Assembly: GCF_002843605.1 (NCBI RefSeq)
Contig: NZ_CP025263.1
Coordinates: 874,501 to 938,500 of the forward strand
Reading direction: 5' to 3'
Length of the DNA: 64,000 nucleotides
From: Pseudomonas sp. S09G 359
Lineage (GTDB): Bacteria; Pseudomonadota; Gammaproteobacteria; Pseudomonadales; Pseudomonadaceae
The position numbers were made by a program, and so were the translations under genes. Positions 11,009-19,095 of the stretch are shown one piece after another. Within the stretch, counting starts at the first letter, position 1; every line of letters starts with the position of its first letter. The notes under the pieces were generated by a model. That model made no database searches and had not been told where the DNA came from. It saw nothing but the letters and a program-made list of their open reading frames with translations.

Positions 11009-11757
11009 CCGATCAGGAGTTGTTGCGCTATAGCCGACAGATTCTGTTGCAGCATGTCGACATCGAAGGCCAGTTGCGCCTGAAAAACAGCCGTGCGCTG
11101 ATTATCGGCCTCGGTGGCCTGGGCGCGCCGGTGGCGTTGTACCTGGCGGCCGCCGGTGTCGGCGAGTTGCATGTGGCGGACTTCGACAGCGTCGACCTGA
11201 CCAACCTGCAACGCCAGATTATCCATGACACCGACAGCGTCGGGCAGACCAAGGTCGATTCGGCGTTGCGCCGCCTGAGTGCGATCAACCCTGAAATCAG
11301 CCTGATCGCCCACCGCGCCGCGCTGGATGCCGATTCCCTGGCGGCGGCTGTGGCGGCGGTGGACGTAGTGCTCGATTGCAGCGACAACTTCTCCACCCGT
11401 GAAGCGGTCAACGCCGCCTGCGTCGCGGCAGCCAAGCCGTTGGTCAGCGGCGCAGCGATTCGCCTTGAAGGGCAGTTGTCGGTATTCGACCCGCGCCGCG
11501 CCGACAGCCCGTGCTACCACTGTTTATATGGGCACGGCAGCGATGCCGAACTCACCTGCAGCGAAGCCGGCGTACTCGGCCCGTTGGTGGGGCTGGTCGG
11601 CAGCCTGCAAGCGCTGGAAGCCCTGAAGTTGCTGGCCGGCTTTGGCGAACCGCTGGTGGGCCGCTTGCTGTTGATCGATGCGCTGACCACGCGATTTCGC
11701 GAGTTGCGCGTCAAGCGCGACCCGGGCTGCGCGGTCTGTGGGACACAACATGGTTAA
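11002..11757 (+). CDS. moeB: Molybdopterin-synthase adenylyltransferase MoeB (ThiF/E1-like)
   Basis: Adenylates the C-terminal glycine of MoaD for sulfur loading in molybdenum-cofactor synthesis. 251 residues from a GTG start inside the prmC end. The nucleotide-binding motif is [17 protein letters not shown], with the adenylation Asp in [12 protein letters not shown]. Zinc ligands are two CxxC pairs, CYHC near 172 and CAVC near the C-terminus. It could also serve thiamine synthesis, since ThiF has the same fold, but its position next to prmC and murI is that of moeB. Confidence 0.9.
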   Translation: MLTDQELLRYSRQILLQHVDIEGQLRLKNSRALIIGLGGLGAPVALYLAAAGVGELHVADFDSVDLTNLQRQIIHDTDSVGQTKVDSALRRLSAINPEISLIAHRAALDADSLAAAVAAVDVVLDCSDNFSTREAVNAACVAAAKPLVSGAAIRLEGQLSVFDPRRADSPCYHCLYGHGSDAELTCSEAGVLGPLVGLVGSLQALEALKLLAGFGEPLVGRLLLIDALTTRFRELRVKRDPGCAVCGTQHG

Positions 11758-12544
11758 GGACGCGCCGATCGGTGTGTTCGATTCCGGCGTCGGCGGGTTG
11801 TCGGTGCTGGACGAAATCCAGCAACTGTTGCCCCACGAATCCCTGCTGTATGTGGCCGATTGCGGGCACATCCCCTACGGCGAGAAAACGCCCGCGTTCA
11901 TTCTTGAGCGCTCGCGGCGGGTTGCCGCGTTCTTTCGCGAACAGGGCGCCAAGGCGTTTGTGATTGCCTGCAACACCGCGACCGTCGCGGCGGTTGCGGA
12001 CTTGCGCCAGGACTACCCCGACTGGCCGCTGGTAGGCATGGAGCCCGCCGTCAAACCCGCGGCTGCCGCCACGCGCAGCGGTGTGGTGGGCGTGCTCGCC
12101 ACTACCGGCACCCTGCAAAGCGCTAAATTCGCCGCGCTGCTGGACCGCTTCGCCACCGATGTGCGGGTGATTACCCAGCCATGCCCGGGCCTGGTGGAAC
12201 TGATTGAAACCGGTGACCTCAACAGCGCCGCTCTGCACCAGCTGTTGCAGGGCTATATCGAACCGCTGCTCAGCGCCGGCTGCGACACCATCATCCTCGG
12301 TTGCACCCACTATCCCTTCCTCAAGCCACTGCTGGCGCATATGCTGCCCCCCAGCATCATCCTGATCGATACCGGCGCCGCTGTGGCGCGCCAACTCAAG
12401 CGGTTGCTGGGTGAGCGCGATCTGCTGGCCGTCGGTGAGCCTGAACCTGCACAGTTCTGGACCAGTGGCGATGTGTATCACCTCAGAAATATCCTACCGA
12501 CACTATGGAAACATCACGGAGTTGTGCGAAGCTTCGGCTCGTGA
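11750..12544 (+). CDS. murI: Glutamate racemase
   Basis: Makes D-glutamate for peptidoglycan. 264 residues from the ATG at 11750; an upstream in-frame GTG at 11738 would add four residues. The two catalytic cysteines are Cys74 in [12 protein letters not shown] and one near 185 in [13 protein letters not shown]; the substrate Asp11-Ser12 are in GVFDSGVGG. It overlaps the moeB stop by eight bases. Confidence 0.95.
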   Translation: MVKDAPIGVFDSGVGGLSVLDEIQQLLPHESLLYVADCGHIPYGEKTPAFILERSRRVAAFFREQGAKAFVIACNTATVAAVADLRQDYPDWPLVGMEPAVKPAAAATRSGVVGVLATTGTLQSAKFAALLDRFATDVRVITQPCPGLVELIETGDLNSAALHQLLQGYIEPLLSAGCDTIILGCTHYPFLKPLLAHMLPPSIILIDTGAAVARQLKRLLGERDLLAVGEPEPAQFWTSGDVYHLRNILPTLWKHHGVVRSFGS

Positions 12545-12645
12545 AAAATTCGTGAAATGTCGCTGAACTTCTGACTCTGCGTCAGCTTCTATAGCGAGAT
12601 AGTTTGTACAAAACCAACTAACTTCGTTCGGAAAGGATGTTTCTT

Positions 12646-13164
12646 ATGAAGCGCTTGTTCTGTTTGGCTGCGATTGCGGCCGCTGTGGTGGGACACTCTT
12701 TTTCGGCCCAGGCCGCCGGCCTGGAAATGGGTGTGGGGAGCACCAGCGATTCGACCCTGACCTACCGTCTGGGGCTGAACTCGAATTGGGATAAAAGCTG
12801 GTGGCAGAGCGACACCGGTCGATTGACCGGTTATTGGAGCGGCGCCTACACCTACTGGGACGGCGACAAGCGCGCGAGCGTCAGCAGCCTGTCGTTCTCG
12901 CCGGTGTTTGTGTATGAGTTTGCTGGCGAGTCGGTCAAGCCGTACATCGAGGCCGGTATCGGTGTGGCGGTGTTCTCCCGCACCAAGGTCGAAGACAACA
13001 ACATCGGCCAGGCCTTCCAGTTCGAAGACCGCCTGGGCTTTGGCCTGCGCTTCAACGGTGGGCATGAAGTGGGCATACGCGCCATGCACTATTCCAACGC
13101 CGGCATCAGCAGCAATAACGATGGGGTAGAGAGTTACGCGGTGCACTACACGTTGCCACTGTAA
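12646..13164 (+). CDS. pagL: Lipid A 3-O-deacylase (PagL family)
   Basis: Outer-membrane beta-barrel enzyme that removes the 3-O acyl chain of lipid A. 172 residues; the signal peptide ends near SAQAAG. The catalytic His and Ser of the family are visible in MHYSNAGIS near the C-terminus, followed by a conserved Glu in GVESYAV. The chain ends with the aromatic strand of an outer-membrane barrel. I chose the ATG at 12646 over 12637 because GGAAAGG is well placed only for the second. It follows murI by 101 bp, the same order as in P. aeruginosa. Confidence 0.9.
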   Translation: MKRLFCLAAIAAAVVGHSFSAQAAGLEMGVGSTSDSTLTYRLGLNSNWDKSWWQSDTGRLTGYWSGAYTYWDGDKRASVSSLSFSPVFVYEFAGESVKPYIEAGIGVAVFSRTKVEDNNIGQAFQFEDRLGFGLRFNGGHEVGIRAMHYSNAGISSNNDGVESYAVHYTLPL

Positions 13165-13174
13165 GCAACTTCCC

Positions 13175-13741
13175 TGTGGGAGGGGGCAAGTCGAATCGTC
13201 GCACCGCCCCTCCCACATTTGAATTCCATCAGATTCAGAATCAGCGATACGCCGTAGCCAGACTCACTCATGTGGCGAGCGGGCTTGCCCGCGTTGGGCT
13301 GCGAAGCGGCCCTGAAACCATTCACCGCAGTTCTTACTGAAACACCGGGTCGTGTGGATTGGCGCCGCTTCGCGCCCCAACGCGGGCAAGCCCGCTCGCC
13401 ACAAAAGCCTGATGGTCACATAAATCCCCTGTGGGAGGGGGCTTGCCCCCGATAGCGGTGTGTCAGCCAAGCATTTACTAGCGGACACACTGCAATCGGG
13501 GGCAAGCGCCCTCCCACATTTGAATTTCATCGGATTCAGAATCAGCGATACGCCGTAGCCAGGCTCACTTATGTGGCGAGCGGGCTTGCCCGCGTTGGGG
13601 TGCGAAGCAGCCCTAAAACCATTCACCGCAGTTCTTACTGAAACAACGGGTCGTGTGGATTGGGGCCGCTTCGCGCCCCAACGCGGGCAAGCCCGCTCGC
13701 CACAAAGGCCCGATGGTCACATAGGTACTTCAATCGGCTTT
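13175..13741. repeat. Composite REP/REPIN array A
   Basis: A gene-free 567-bp region made of nested inverted repeats. In order: a hairpin with GTGGGAGGGGGC ends (13175-13217); a paired GTGGCGAGCGGGCTTGCCCGC element (13271-13403); a paired GTGGGAGGGGGCTTGCCCCC element (13430-13518); and a second GTGGCGAGCGGGC pair (13572-13704). Linkers repeat the 17-mer TCAGCGATACGCCGTAG at 13241, 13542 and 13742, the last being the real 3' end of the adjacent ykgJ-like gene. Near copies of the whole arrangement occur in opposite orientation at 33.4-34.2 kb. The open frames here are products of the palindromes. Confidence 0.9.
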
Positions 13742-14047
13742 TCAGCGATACGCCGTAGCAATCCCCTGGCGTTCGTCAATGCACTCCGGTGCGCCCATCT
13801 CGAATTCCCGGCAGATCAGCGGCCGGCGCTCGTAGATCGTGCACATCATGGTGTCGCGATCCAGCGCCGCGCACCAGCCGTCGTCCAGGCGCAGCATTAC
13901 TTCGCCGCCCCAATCGTCGGTGTCGATGTAGCGTTCCGGCACGCCGGTGTCGGTGATCAGCATCACTTCCAGCTGGCAGCAGCAGGCCGCGCACGTCGAG
14001 CAGGTGACGGCGGGTTCGGTGATCTGGGTGTGGGGGATGTTGGTCAT
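13742..14047 (-). CDS. YkgJ-family cysteine-cluster protein
   Basis: 101 residues. The N-terminal cluster CSTCAACCCQLE (residues 16-25) plus later Cys in DGWCAALD, MMCTIY, LICREFE and PECIDE form the CxxCxxCC cysteine pattern of the YkgJ family, thought to bind zinc or an Fe-S cluster; function unknown. It lies 54 bp after the DUF2878 gene on the same strand and may be the last gene of that long operon. Its final codons (IATAYR-stop) lie at the edge of REPIN array A, and a diverged copy of its last 22 codons occurs at 33.8 kb. Confidence 0.85.
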   Translation of the reverse strand: MTNIPHTQITEPAVTCSTCAACCCQLEVMLITDTGVPERYIDTDDWGGEVMLRLDDGWCAALDRDTMMCTIYERRPLICREFEMGAPECIDERQGIATAYR

Positions 14048-14101
14048 AGGCGCGCAGTGTAAGGCAAGCGGGTGATACGCGTGTGAATGCTCTGACGGGC
14101 G

Positions 14102-14593
14102 TCAGTGCCCAAGCTGATCGGCGACCCAATGCAGCAGCGGAAACAACAGGGCCCAGAGCACGGCCAGGCCGATCATGCTTGGCGCTGTGCCGTAGCCGAA
14201 ACTGACCCCCGCCAACTGGCTGCCCGCGTAATACGACAACGGCCCGCCCAGCGCGCCCAGCAGGCTGGCGCGCCACCAGGGGCTTGCACTCCAGGCCAGG
14301 CAATGGCGCAAGGTCGTGGCAAGCAGCGCCCACAACATGATCAGCCAAAGCGGGATCAGCGGCCCCGGCATGCTGAAGTGAAACACACCGAAGGTCCTCA
14401 GTGAGGTGTCGACGACCGTCCCCAGCAACGTCACGGCCAGGATCACCTGGCCCTCCTTGCTCCATGCACTGAGCCACAGCAGATGGACTGCCAGTACCGC
14501 CACCCCCACCAGCAACCAGCGGCTGTTGCCTCCCAGCACGCAGGCAAACCAACCGCACTGGAACAGCGCGGCATTGGCGAGGTTCTTAAGCAC
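14102..14593 (-). CDS. DUF2878 inner-membrane protein
   Basis: 163 residues, almost entirely hydrophobic, with about five membrane-spanning segments separated by short loops rich in Trp, Gly and Pro. This pattern and the PLIPLWLIMLWALLATTL segment match DUF2878, a family usually found with CFA-synthase-like and DUF1365 genes. Biochemical function unknown. It overlaps the CFA-family gene by eight bases and is the last or next-to-last gene of the light-type operon. Confidence 0.8.
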   Translation of the reverse strand: MLKNLANAALFQCGWFACVLGGNSRWLLVGVAVLAVHLLWLSAWSKEGQVILAVTLLGTVVDTSLRTFGVFHFSMPGPLIPLWLIMLWALLATTLRHCLAWSASPWWRASLLGALGGPLSYYAGSQLAGVSFGYGTAPSMIGLAVLWALLFPLLHWVADQLGH

Positions 14594-15857
14594 TGAAGCG
14601 CCCGAGCAGCGGCGGGTTGATCGCCGAGGGCTTGGCCAGCAGCAATTGCGCGGTGCCGATGGTGCGCTCCATAAAGCCGCCCTCGCAGTAGCACAGGTAA
14701 AACTCCCACAGTCGCAGGAAATATTCGTCGTAGCCCAGTTCCGTCAAACGGCCATGGGCGCGGCGAAAATTCTCATGCCACAGGCGCAAGGTCCGCGCGT
14801 AATGCAGGCCGAAATCCTCCATGTGCAGCAGGTTCATGTCGGTGTCGCGGCTGACGATCTGCAGCATGTTCTGCACGCAGGGCAGGGCTCCACCGGGGAA
14901 AATGTAGCGCTGGATGAAGTCGACGCTGTTCTTGGCTTGCTCGAAACGCTGGTCGCGAATGGTGATGGCTTGCAGCAGCATCAGGCCGTCGCGCTTGAGC
15001 AGGTGCGCGCATTGCTTGAAGTAGGTGGGCAGGAAGCGATGGCCCACGGCCTCGATCATCTCGATCGACACCAGCTTGTCGTACTCGCCGGTCAGGTCGC
15101 GGTAATCCTGCAGCAACAGGGTGACCTGCCCCTCTAAACCCAGGGCCTCGATGCGCTTTTCGGTGTAGGCAAACTGCTCTTTGGAGAGGGTCGTGGTGGT
15201 GACCTTGCAGCCGTAGTGCTGCGCCGCGTACAGCGCCATGCTGCCCCAGCCGGTGCCGATTTCCAGCAGGTGGTCGGTAGGCTTGAGAGCGAGTTTCTGG
15301 CAGATGCGTTCGAGCTTGTTCAGCTGCGCCTGTTCCAGGCTGTCGTCGGGCGTCAGAAATTGCGCGGCCGAATACATCATGGTGGGGTCGAGGAATTCTT
15401 CGAACAGGTCATTGCCCAGGTCGTAGTGGGCGGCGATGTTTTTCTGCGAGCCCTTGCGCGTATTGCGGTTGAGCCAATGCAGGCCTTGGGTGAACGGCCG
15501 CGCCAAGCGCGCCAAGCCACCCTCCATCGCATCGAGTACGTCGAGGTTGCTGACCATCACGCGCACCACGGCGGTCAGGTCCGGGCTGCTCCAATAGCCA
15601 TGGATAAACGCCTCGCCTGCGCCGATTGAACCGTTGGCGGCCACCAGGCCCCACACCGCCGGGTCGAGGATCTGGATCTCCCCCAGCAGGTGCGCTTCCC
15701 GTGCGCCGAAGACTTGGCGTTCGCCCTCCTCAATCACCACCAGTTGGCCGTGGCGCAGTTGGCTGAGTTGGCGCAGCACGGCTTTGCGCAACAGCGCCGT
15801 GGTCACGCCGTTGACATTCAGGCGGTTGGCCTTGACCGATAAGCTAGGGGATTTCAT
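14586..15857 (-). CDS. CFA-synthase-family SAM-dependent lipid methyltransferase
   Basis: 423 residues from the ATG at 15857, giving MKSPSLSVKANRL. The SAM site is LLEIGTGWGSMALYAAQ, and the core resembles cyclopropane-fatty-acyl-phospholipid synthase (YDLGNDLFEEFLDPTMMYS, FPGGALPCV, FYLCYCEGGF). Compared with the E. coli enzyme as I remember it, the active-site Cys of GNDLFSC is Glu here and the His of LLHTIG is Gln (LLQAIT); both help hold the bicarbonate base in true synthases. The C-terminal catalytic Cys and the Glu of MIEAVG remain. I infer it may methylate or otherwise modify unsaturated acyl chains without making a cyclopropane. Neighbours are a flavoprotein and a DUF1365 protein. Confidence 0.85.
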   Translation of the reverse strand: MKSPSLSVKANRLNVNGVTTALLRKAVLRQLSQLRHGQLVVIEEGERQVFGAREAHLLGEIQILDPAVWGLVAANGSIGAGEAFIHGYWSSPDLTAVVRVMVSNLDVLDAMEGGLARLARPFTQGLHWLNRNTRKGSQKNIAAHYDLGNDLFEEFLDPTMMYSAAQFLTPDDSLEQAQLNKLERICQKLALKPTDHLLEIGTGWGSMALYAAQHYGCKVTTTTLSKEQFAYTEKRIEALGLEGQVTLLLQDYRDLTGEYDKLVSIEMIEAVGHRFLPTYFKQCAHLLKRDGLMLLQAITIRDQRFEQAKNSVDFIQRYIFPGGALPCVQNMLQIVSRDTDMNLLHMEDFGLHYARTLRLWHENFRRAHGRLTELGYDEYFLRLWEFYLCYCEGGFMERTIGTAQLLLAKPSAINPPLLGRFSA

Positions 15858-16653
15858 GGCGGCGATCCTTGGTATACCCGACTGCAGTACGAGAGGCGCC
15901 ATCGGCGGCTCGGTGGGAAAAAATCGGTGTGCGTTTAAGCAGCAGGCGCAGGGCCTGCCAGTAGATCGCCAGGCAGGTCTTGGCGGTCATCCACGGAAAG
16001 CGCCACAGGTAGCGATGCAGGCTGGCGCGGTTGAGCGCTTCCTTTTGCAGGCTGAGGGTGGCGTCGAAGACTTTATCTTCGCCCTGCCAGTCGGCCATAT
16101 GTACGCCGAGCCGGGCGGCGGGCGGGCTGAAGCTCATGCGGTATTCCAGGTCGCGGGGCAAAAACGGCGACACATGAAACGCCTTGGCCACGGCGAAGTG
16201 CTGGTGCTCATCCGCGCCCAGGGCCTGGGCCGGCAGCACATAGTGGTAGCGCTCGCGCCATGGGGTGTTGGTCACTTCACACAGGATCGCGGCCAGTTGC
16301 CCGTCGGCCTCGAAACAGTAGAAGAAACTCACCGGGTTAAAAGCCAGGCCCCAACTGCGGGCCTGGGTCAGCAGGCAGATAACGCCCTCGGGGGTACGCC
16401 CCAGGGCCTTGCCGACTTCCTGGCGCACGGCGTCGGTGAGGCTCATGCCATGGCGCGTCAATTTACGCAGGTAGTCCTGCTGGCGAAAACCGAAGGGCGC
16501 CAGTCGGCTCGCGCCGGCCAGGGGCGATAGCCCAAGCACTTGGTCTTGCTCGCTGAGGTCCAGGTACAGCAGGCCGATGCGGTAGCGAAAGGCGTGGGCC
16601 TTGGGCGCAAACCGCCGGTGGGCGATCCAGCCGCTGTACAGGGCGCTGTTCAC
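15844..16653 (-). CDS. DUF1365-family protein
   Basis: 269 residues from a GTG whose last bases overlap the TGA of the upstream FAD gene (GTGA), which decides the start. Motifs typical of DUF1365 are present: YSGWIAHRRFAPKAHAFRY at the N-terminus, FNPVSFFYCF in the middle and KAFHVSPFLP later. The function is unknown, but it consistently accompanies an amine-oxidase-like flavoprotein and a CFA-family methyltransferase, so a role in the same lipid modification is likely. The end overlaps the methyltransferase start by 14 bp. Confidence 0.87.
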   Translation of the reverse strand: MNSALYSGWIAHRRFAPKAHAFRYRIGLLYLDLSEQDQVLGLSPLAGASRLAPFGFRQQDYLRKLTRHGMSLTDAVRQEVGKALGRTPEGVICLLTQARSWGLAFNPVSFFYCFEADGQLAAILCEVTNTPWRERYHYVLPAQALGADEHQHFAVAKAFHVSPFLPRDLEYRMSFSPPAARLGVHMADWQGEDKVFDATLSLQKEALNRASLHRYLWRFPWMTAKTCLAIYWQALRLLLKRTPIFSHRAADGASRTAVGYTKDRRHEIP

Positions 16654-17897
16654 AGGGTCTCCCCAAACGCCTGGGCCACGCGCAGCGCGCTGACCACGCC
16701 GTCTTCGTGAAAGCCGTTGGCCCAGTAGGCGCCGCAGTAAAAGCTGTTGCGGGCGCCGCACAACTCTTCCCAGCGATTTTGCGCCGCCACCGCCGCCAGG
16801 CTGTATTGCGGATGGGCGTAGGTGTAGCGCGCGAGCACCTTCAGCGGGTTGATCATCGACGTCTGGTTCAGGCTGACACAAAAGGTGGTAGCGCTGTCGA
16901 TGCCTTGCAGGATGTTCATGTCGTAGGTGACGGCGGCCTGTGTCTGCACATCGCCACTCAGCCGGTAATTCCAGCTGGCCCACGCCAGCTTGCGGTCCGG
17001 CAGCAGGCGGGTGTCGGTGTGCAGCACCACGTCGTTGTCGGCGTAGGGCAGCGCGCCGAGGATCTCCTGTTCGGCCTGGCTCGGGTCGGCGAGCAGCGCC
17101 AATGCCTGGTCGCTGTGGCAGGCGAACACTACTTTGTCGAAGGCTTCGGTGCCGGCAGCGCTGTGGATAACCACGCCCTCGGCGTCGCGCTCAACCCCGT
17201 GCACCGGGCAGTTGAGGCGGATCTGCTGGCGAAAGCTGCGGGTCAGCGGTTCTATATAGCTGCTTGAACCGCCCTTGATTACGCACCATTGCGGCCGGTT
17301 GTTCACCGACAGCAAGCCGTGGTTCTTGAAGAAACGCACAAAGAATTGCAGCGGGAAACCGAGCATGTCCGCCAGCGACATCGACCAGATCGCCGCGCCC
17401 ATCGGCACGATGTAATGGCGGATAAACCGTGGGCCGTAGCCGCCGGCGACGAGGTAGTCGCCCAGGGTCATCTCGGCGCTGATGCGTTGCTCCTGCAGAT
17501 CCAGCGGCGCCTGGCGGTTGAAGCGCAGGATGTCACGCAACATGCCCCAGAAACCCGGCGACAGGATATTGCGGCGTTGGGCAAACAGGCTGTTGAGGTT
17601 ATTGCCGTTGTACTCGAAACCTTCGTTCTGGTCACACACCGAGAAGCTCATTTCGGTGGGTTTGAATTTCACACCGATCTGCCCCAGCAGGCGGATGAAA
17701 TTGGGGTAGGTCCAGTCGTTGAACACGATGAAACCGGTGTCCACCGCGTAGTGTTGCCCCTCGACCGTCACGTTGACCGTATGGGTATGCCCGCCGATAC
17801 GGTCGCCGGCCTCGAACAGGGTGATGTCGTGGCTACGGCTCAGCAGGTAGGCGCTGGTCAGCCCGGCGATGCCGCTGCCGATGATGGCGATCTTCAC
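16650..17897 (-). CDS. FAD-dependent amine-oxidase-like oxidoreductase
   Basis: 415 residues. It has an N-terminal dinucleotide fold MKIAIIGSGIAGLTSAYLL, the FAD motif FEAGDRIGGHTHTV, and AVDTGFIVFNDWTYPNF typical of the NAD(P)-binding/amine-oxidase family related to phytoene desaturases. In this cluster it probably desaturates or oxidises an acyl chain with the CFA-family enzyme; bacterial furan-fatty-acid pathways use such a pair. The substrate is an inference. ATGA overlaps join it to the SDR gene upstream and the DUF1365 gene downstream. Confidence 0.85.
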   Translation of the reverse strand: MKIAIIGSGIAGLTSAYLLSRSHDITLFEAGDRIGGHTHTVNVTVEGQHYAVDTGFIVFNDWTYPNFIRLLGQIGVKFKPTEMSFSVCDQNEGFEYNGNNLNSLFAQRRNILSPGFWGMLRDILRFNRQAPLDLQEQRISAEMTLGDYLVAGGYGPRFIRHYIVPMGAAIWSMSLADMLGFPLQFFVRFFKNHGLLSVNNRPQWCVIKGGSSSYIEPLTRSFRQQIRLNCPVHGVERDAEGVVIHSAAGTEAFDKVVFACHSDQALALLADPSQAEQEILGALPYADNDVVLHTDTRLLPDRKLAWASWNYRLSGDVQTQAAVTYDMNILQGIDSATTFCVSLNQTSMINPLKVLARYTYAHPQYSLAAVAAQNRWEELCGARNSFYCGAYWANGFHEDGVVSALRVAQAFGETL

Positions 17898-18676
17898 AGG
17901 TCGTCCTTCTGCGGTGGCGGGCTGCGCAACATGCGTTTGCCGATGATCAGTTGCGCACGGTTAGGCAGTTTGGACAGCGGCCACAAGGTGGCGATAAACA
18001 GCGCAGGGAAGGCGATTTCCAGTGGGCGTTTGCCCAGCTTGGCGAATATATGCCGCGCGGCCTTGTCAGCCGACCAGCTCAACGGCATCGGGAAGTCATT
18101 GCGCTCGGTCAGCGGCGTGTCGACAAAGCCCGGGCTGATCACCGTGACGTCGATATTTTCCGGCGACAGGCTGATGCGCAGGGCTTCAAATAGGTAACGC
18201 AGGCCGGCCTTGGACGCGCCATAGGCTTCGGCGCGAGGCATCGGCAGGTAGGTCACGGCGCTGGCCACGCCCACCAGGTGCGGGGTGTTGCCGGCGCGCA
18301 GCAGCGGCAGCGCGGCTTCGATGCAATAGCTGCTCGCCAGCAGGTTGGTGCGCACCACGTGCTCGACGATGGAGGCGTCAAACTGCCGGGCGTCGACATA
18401 TTCACAGGTGCCGGCGTTGAGGATCACCGTGTCGACCGCGCCCCAGGCCGCGCCGATCTGTTCGCCGATCTCGCGCACGGTCTGGCTGTTGGTGAGGTCG
18501 CCGGCCACCACCAGCACTTGGCCCGGGTACCGGTGGGCGAGGGCTTCCAGTGGGCCTTTGCTGCGCGAACTGAGGGCCACATGGGCGCCGCTGTTGAGCA
18601 GCTCCACGGCCAGTGAGGCGCCAATGCCACTGCTGGCGCCGGTCAGCCAATATCGGCGGGGCGGTGTAAGGCTCAT
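17894..18676 (-). CDS. Short-chain dehydrogenase/reductase
   Basis: 260 residues from the ATG at 18676, which overlaps the stop of the upstream gene (ATGA). The NAD(P) motif TGASSGIGASLAVEL is near residues 12-26, NAG is in VILNAGTCEYV, and the catalytic Tyr-x-x-x-Lys is in AYGASKAGL. The Ser is in GVASAV. A C-terminal hydrophobic stretch (IAFPALFIATLWPL) suggests membrane association. The substrate is unknown; its place in the operon suggests lipid or isoprenoid oxidation. Confidence 0.87.
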   Translation of the reverse strand: MSLTPPRRYWLTGASSGIGASLAVELLNSGAHVALSSRSKGPLEALAHRYPGQVLVVAGDLTNSQTVREIGEQIGAAWGAVDTVILNAGTCEYVDARQFDASIVEHVVRTNLLASSYCIEAALPLLRAGNTPHLVGVASAVTYLPMPRAEAYGASKAGLRYLFEALRISLSPENIDVTVISPGFVDTPLTERNDFPMPLSWSADKAARHIFAKLGKRPLEIAFPALFIATLWPLSKLPNRAQLIIGKRMLRSPPPQKDDL

Positions 18677-19095
18677 CCCATTCTCCTTTTCAGCCAGCCG
18701 ACCACGCTGCCCAATACGGGCAAGTGTTCGTAGAGCATGGCGCCGGCGTCGAAATAATCGCGATGGCGGTAGACCTTGTCGCGCCACAGCAGGTGCGAGC
18801 AGCCTTCCACTCGGATCACTTGGCCGCGGTTCAGCCGCGGGTGGCAAAAACTCATTTTCCAGCGCAGGTAGCCTTCGCCCTCGGCCACTTGGTCGAAGCC
18901 GTGAAAATCGAAGCGCAGCTGGCTGACGTTGCTGTACAGCTCGGCGAAGTAACGCCGTATTTCCGGTAACCCGTGGACTTCATGCAGCGGGTCGGTGAAG
19001 ACGATGTCCTGACTGTAGAGGCTGTCGAGCCGGTGCAGGTTGTGCTTGTCCAGCGTGGCAAAGGCCTGGGCGAACCGGCGCAGGAAGTCACTCAT
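18673..19095 (-). CDS. NTF2-like (SnoaL-type) protein
   Basis: 140 residues with the NTF2-like cone pattern: FAQAFATLDKHNLHRLDSLYSQDIVFTDP, then HEVHGLPEIRRYFAELY, and the later strands WKMSFCHPRLN and GCSHLLW. Such proteins are small isomerases, hydrolases or binding domains; no catalytic residues can be assigned here. It overlaps photolyase by eight bases and the SDR gene by four, so it is part of the light-type operon. Confidence 0.8.
   Translation of the reverse strand: MSDFLRRFAQAFATLDKHNLHRLDSLYSQDIVFTDPLHEVHGLPEIRRYFAELYSNVSQLRFDFHGFDQVAEGEGYLRWKMSFCHPRLNRGQVIRVEGCSHLLWRDKVYRHRDYFDAGAMLYEHLPVLGSVVGWLKRRMG

Noticed and set aside
12605..12610. TGTACA upstream of pagL as another LitR operator
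   Set aside because: Single 6-mer; no partner at 12-bp spacing on either side.
13175..13741. Possible CRISPR-like array
   Set aside because: Repeats are inverted and of mixed families with repeated linkers, no unique equal-length spacers and no cas genes; REPINs explain it.
13264..14062. Open frames reading MWRAGLPALGCEAALKPF and similar
   Set aside because: They are translations of REPIN palindromes; the same peptide appears on both strands and at 33.4-34.0 kb.
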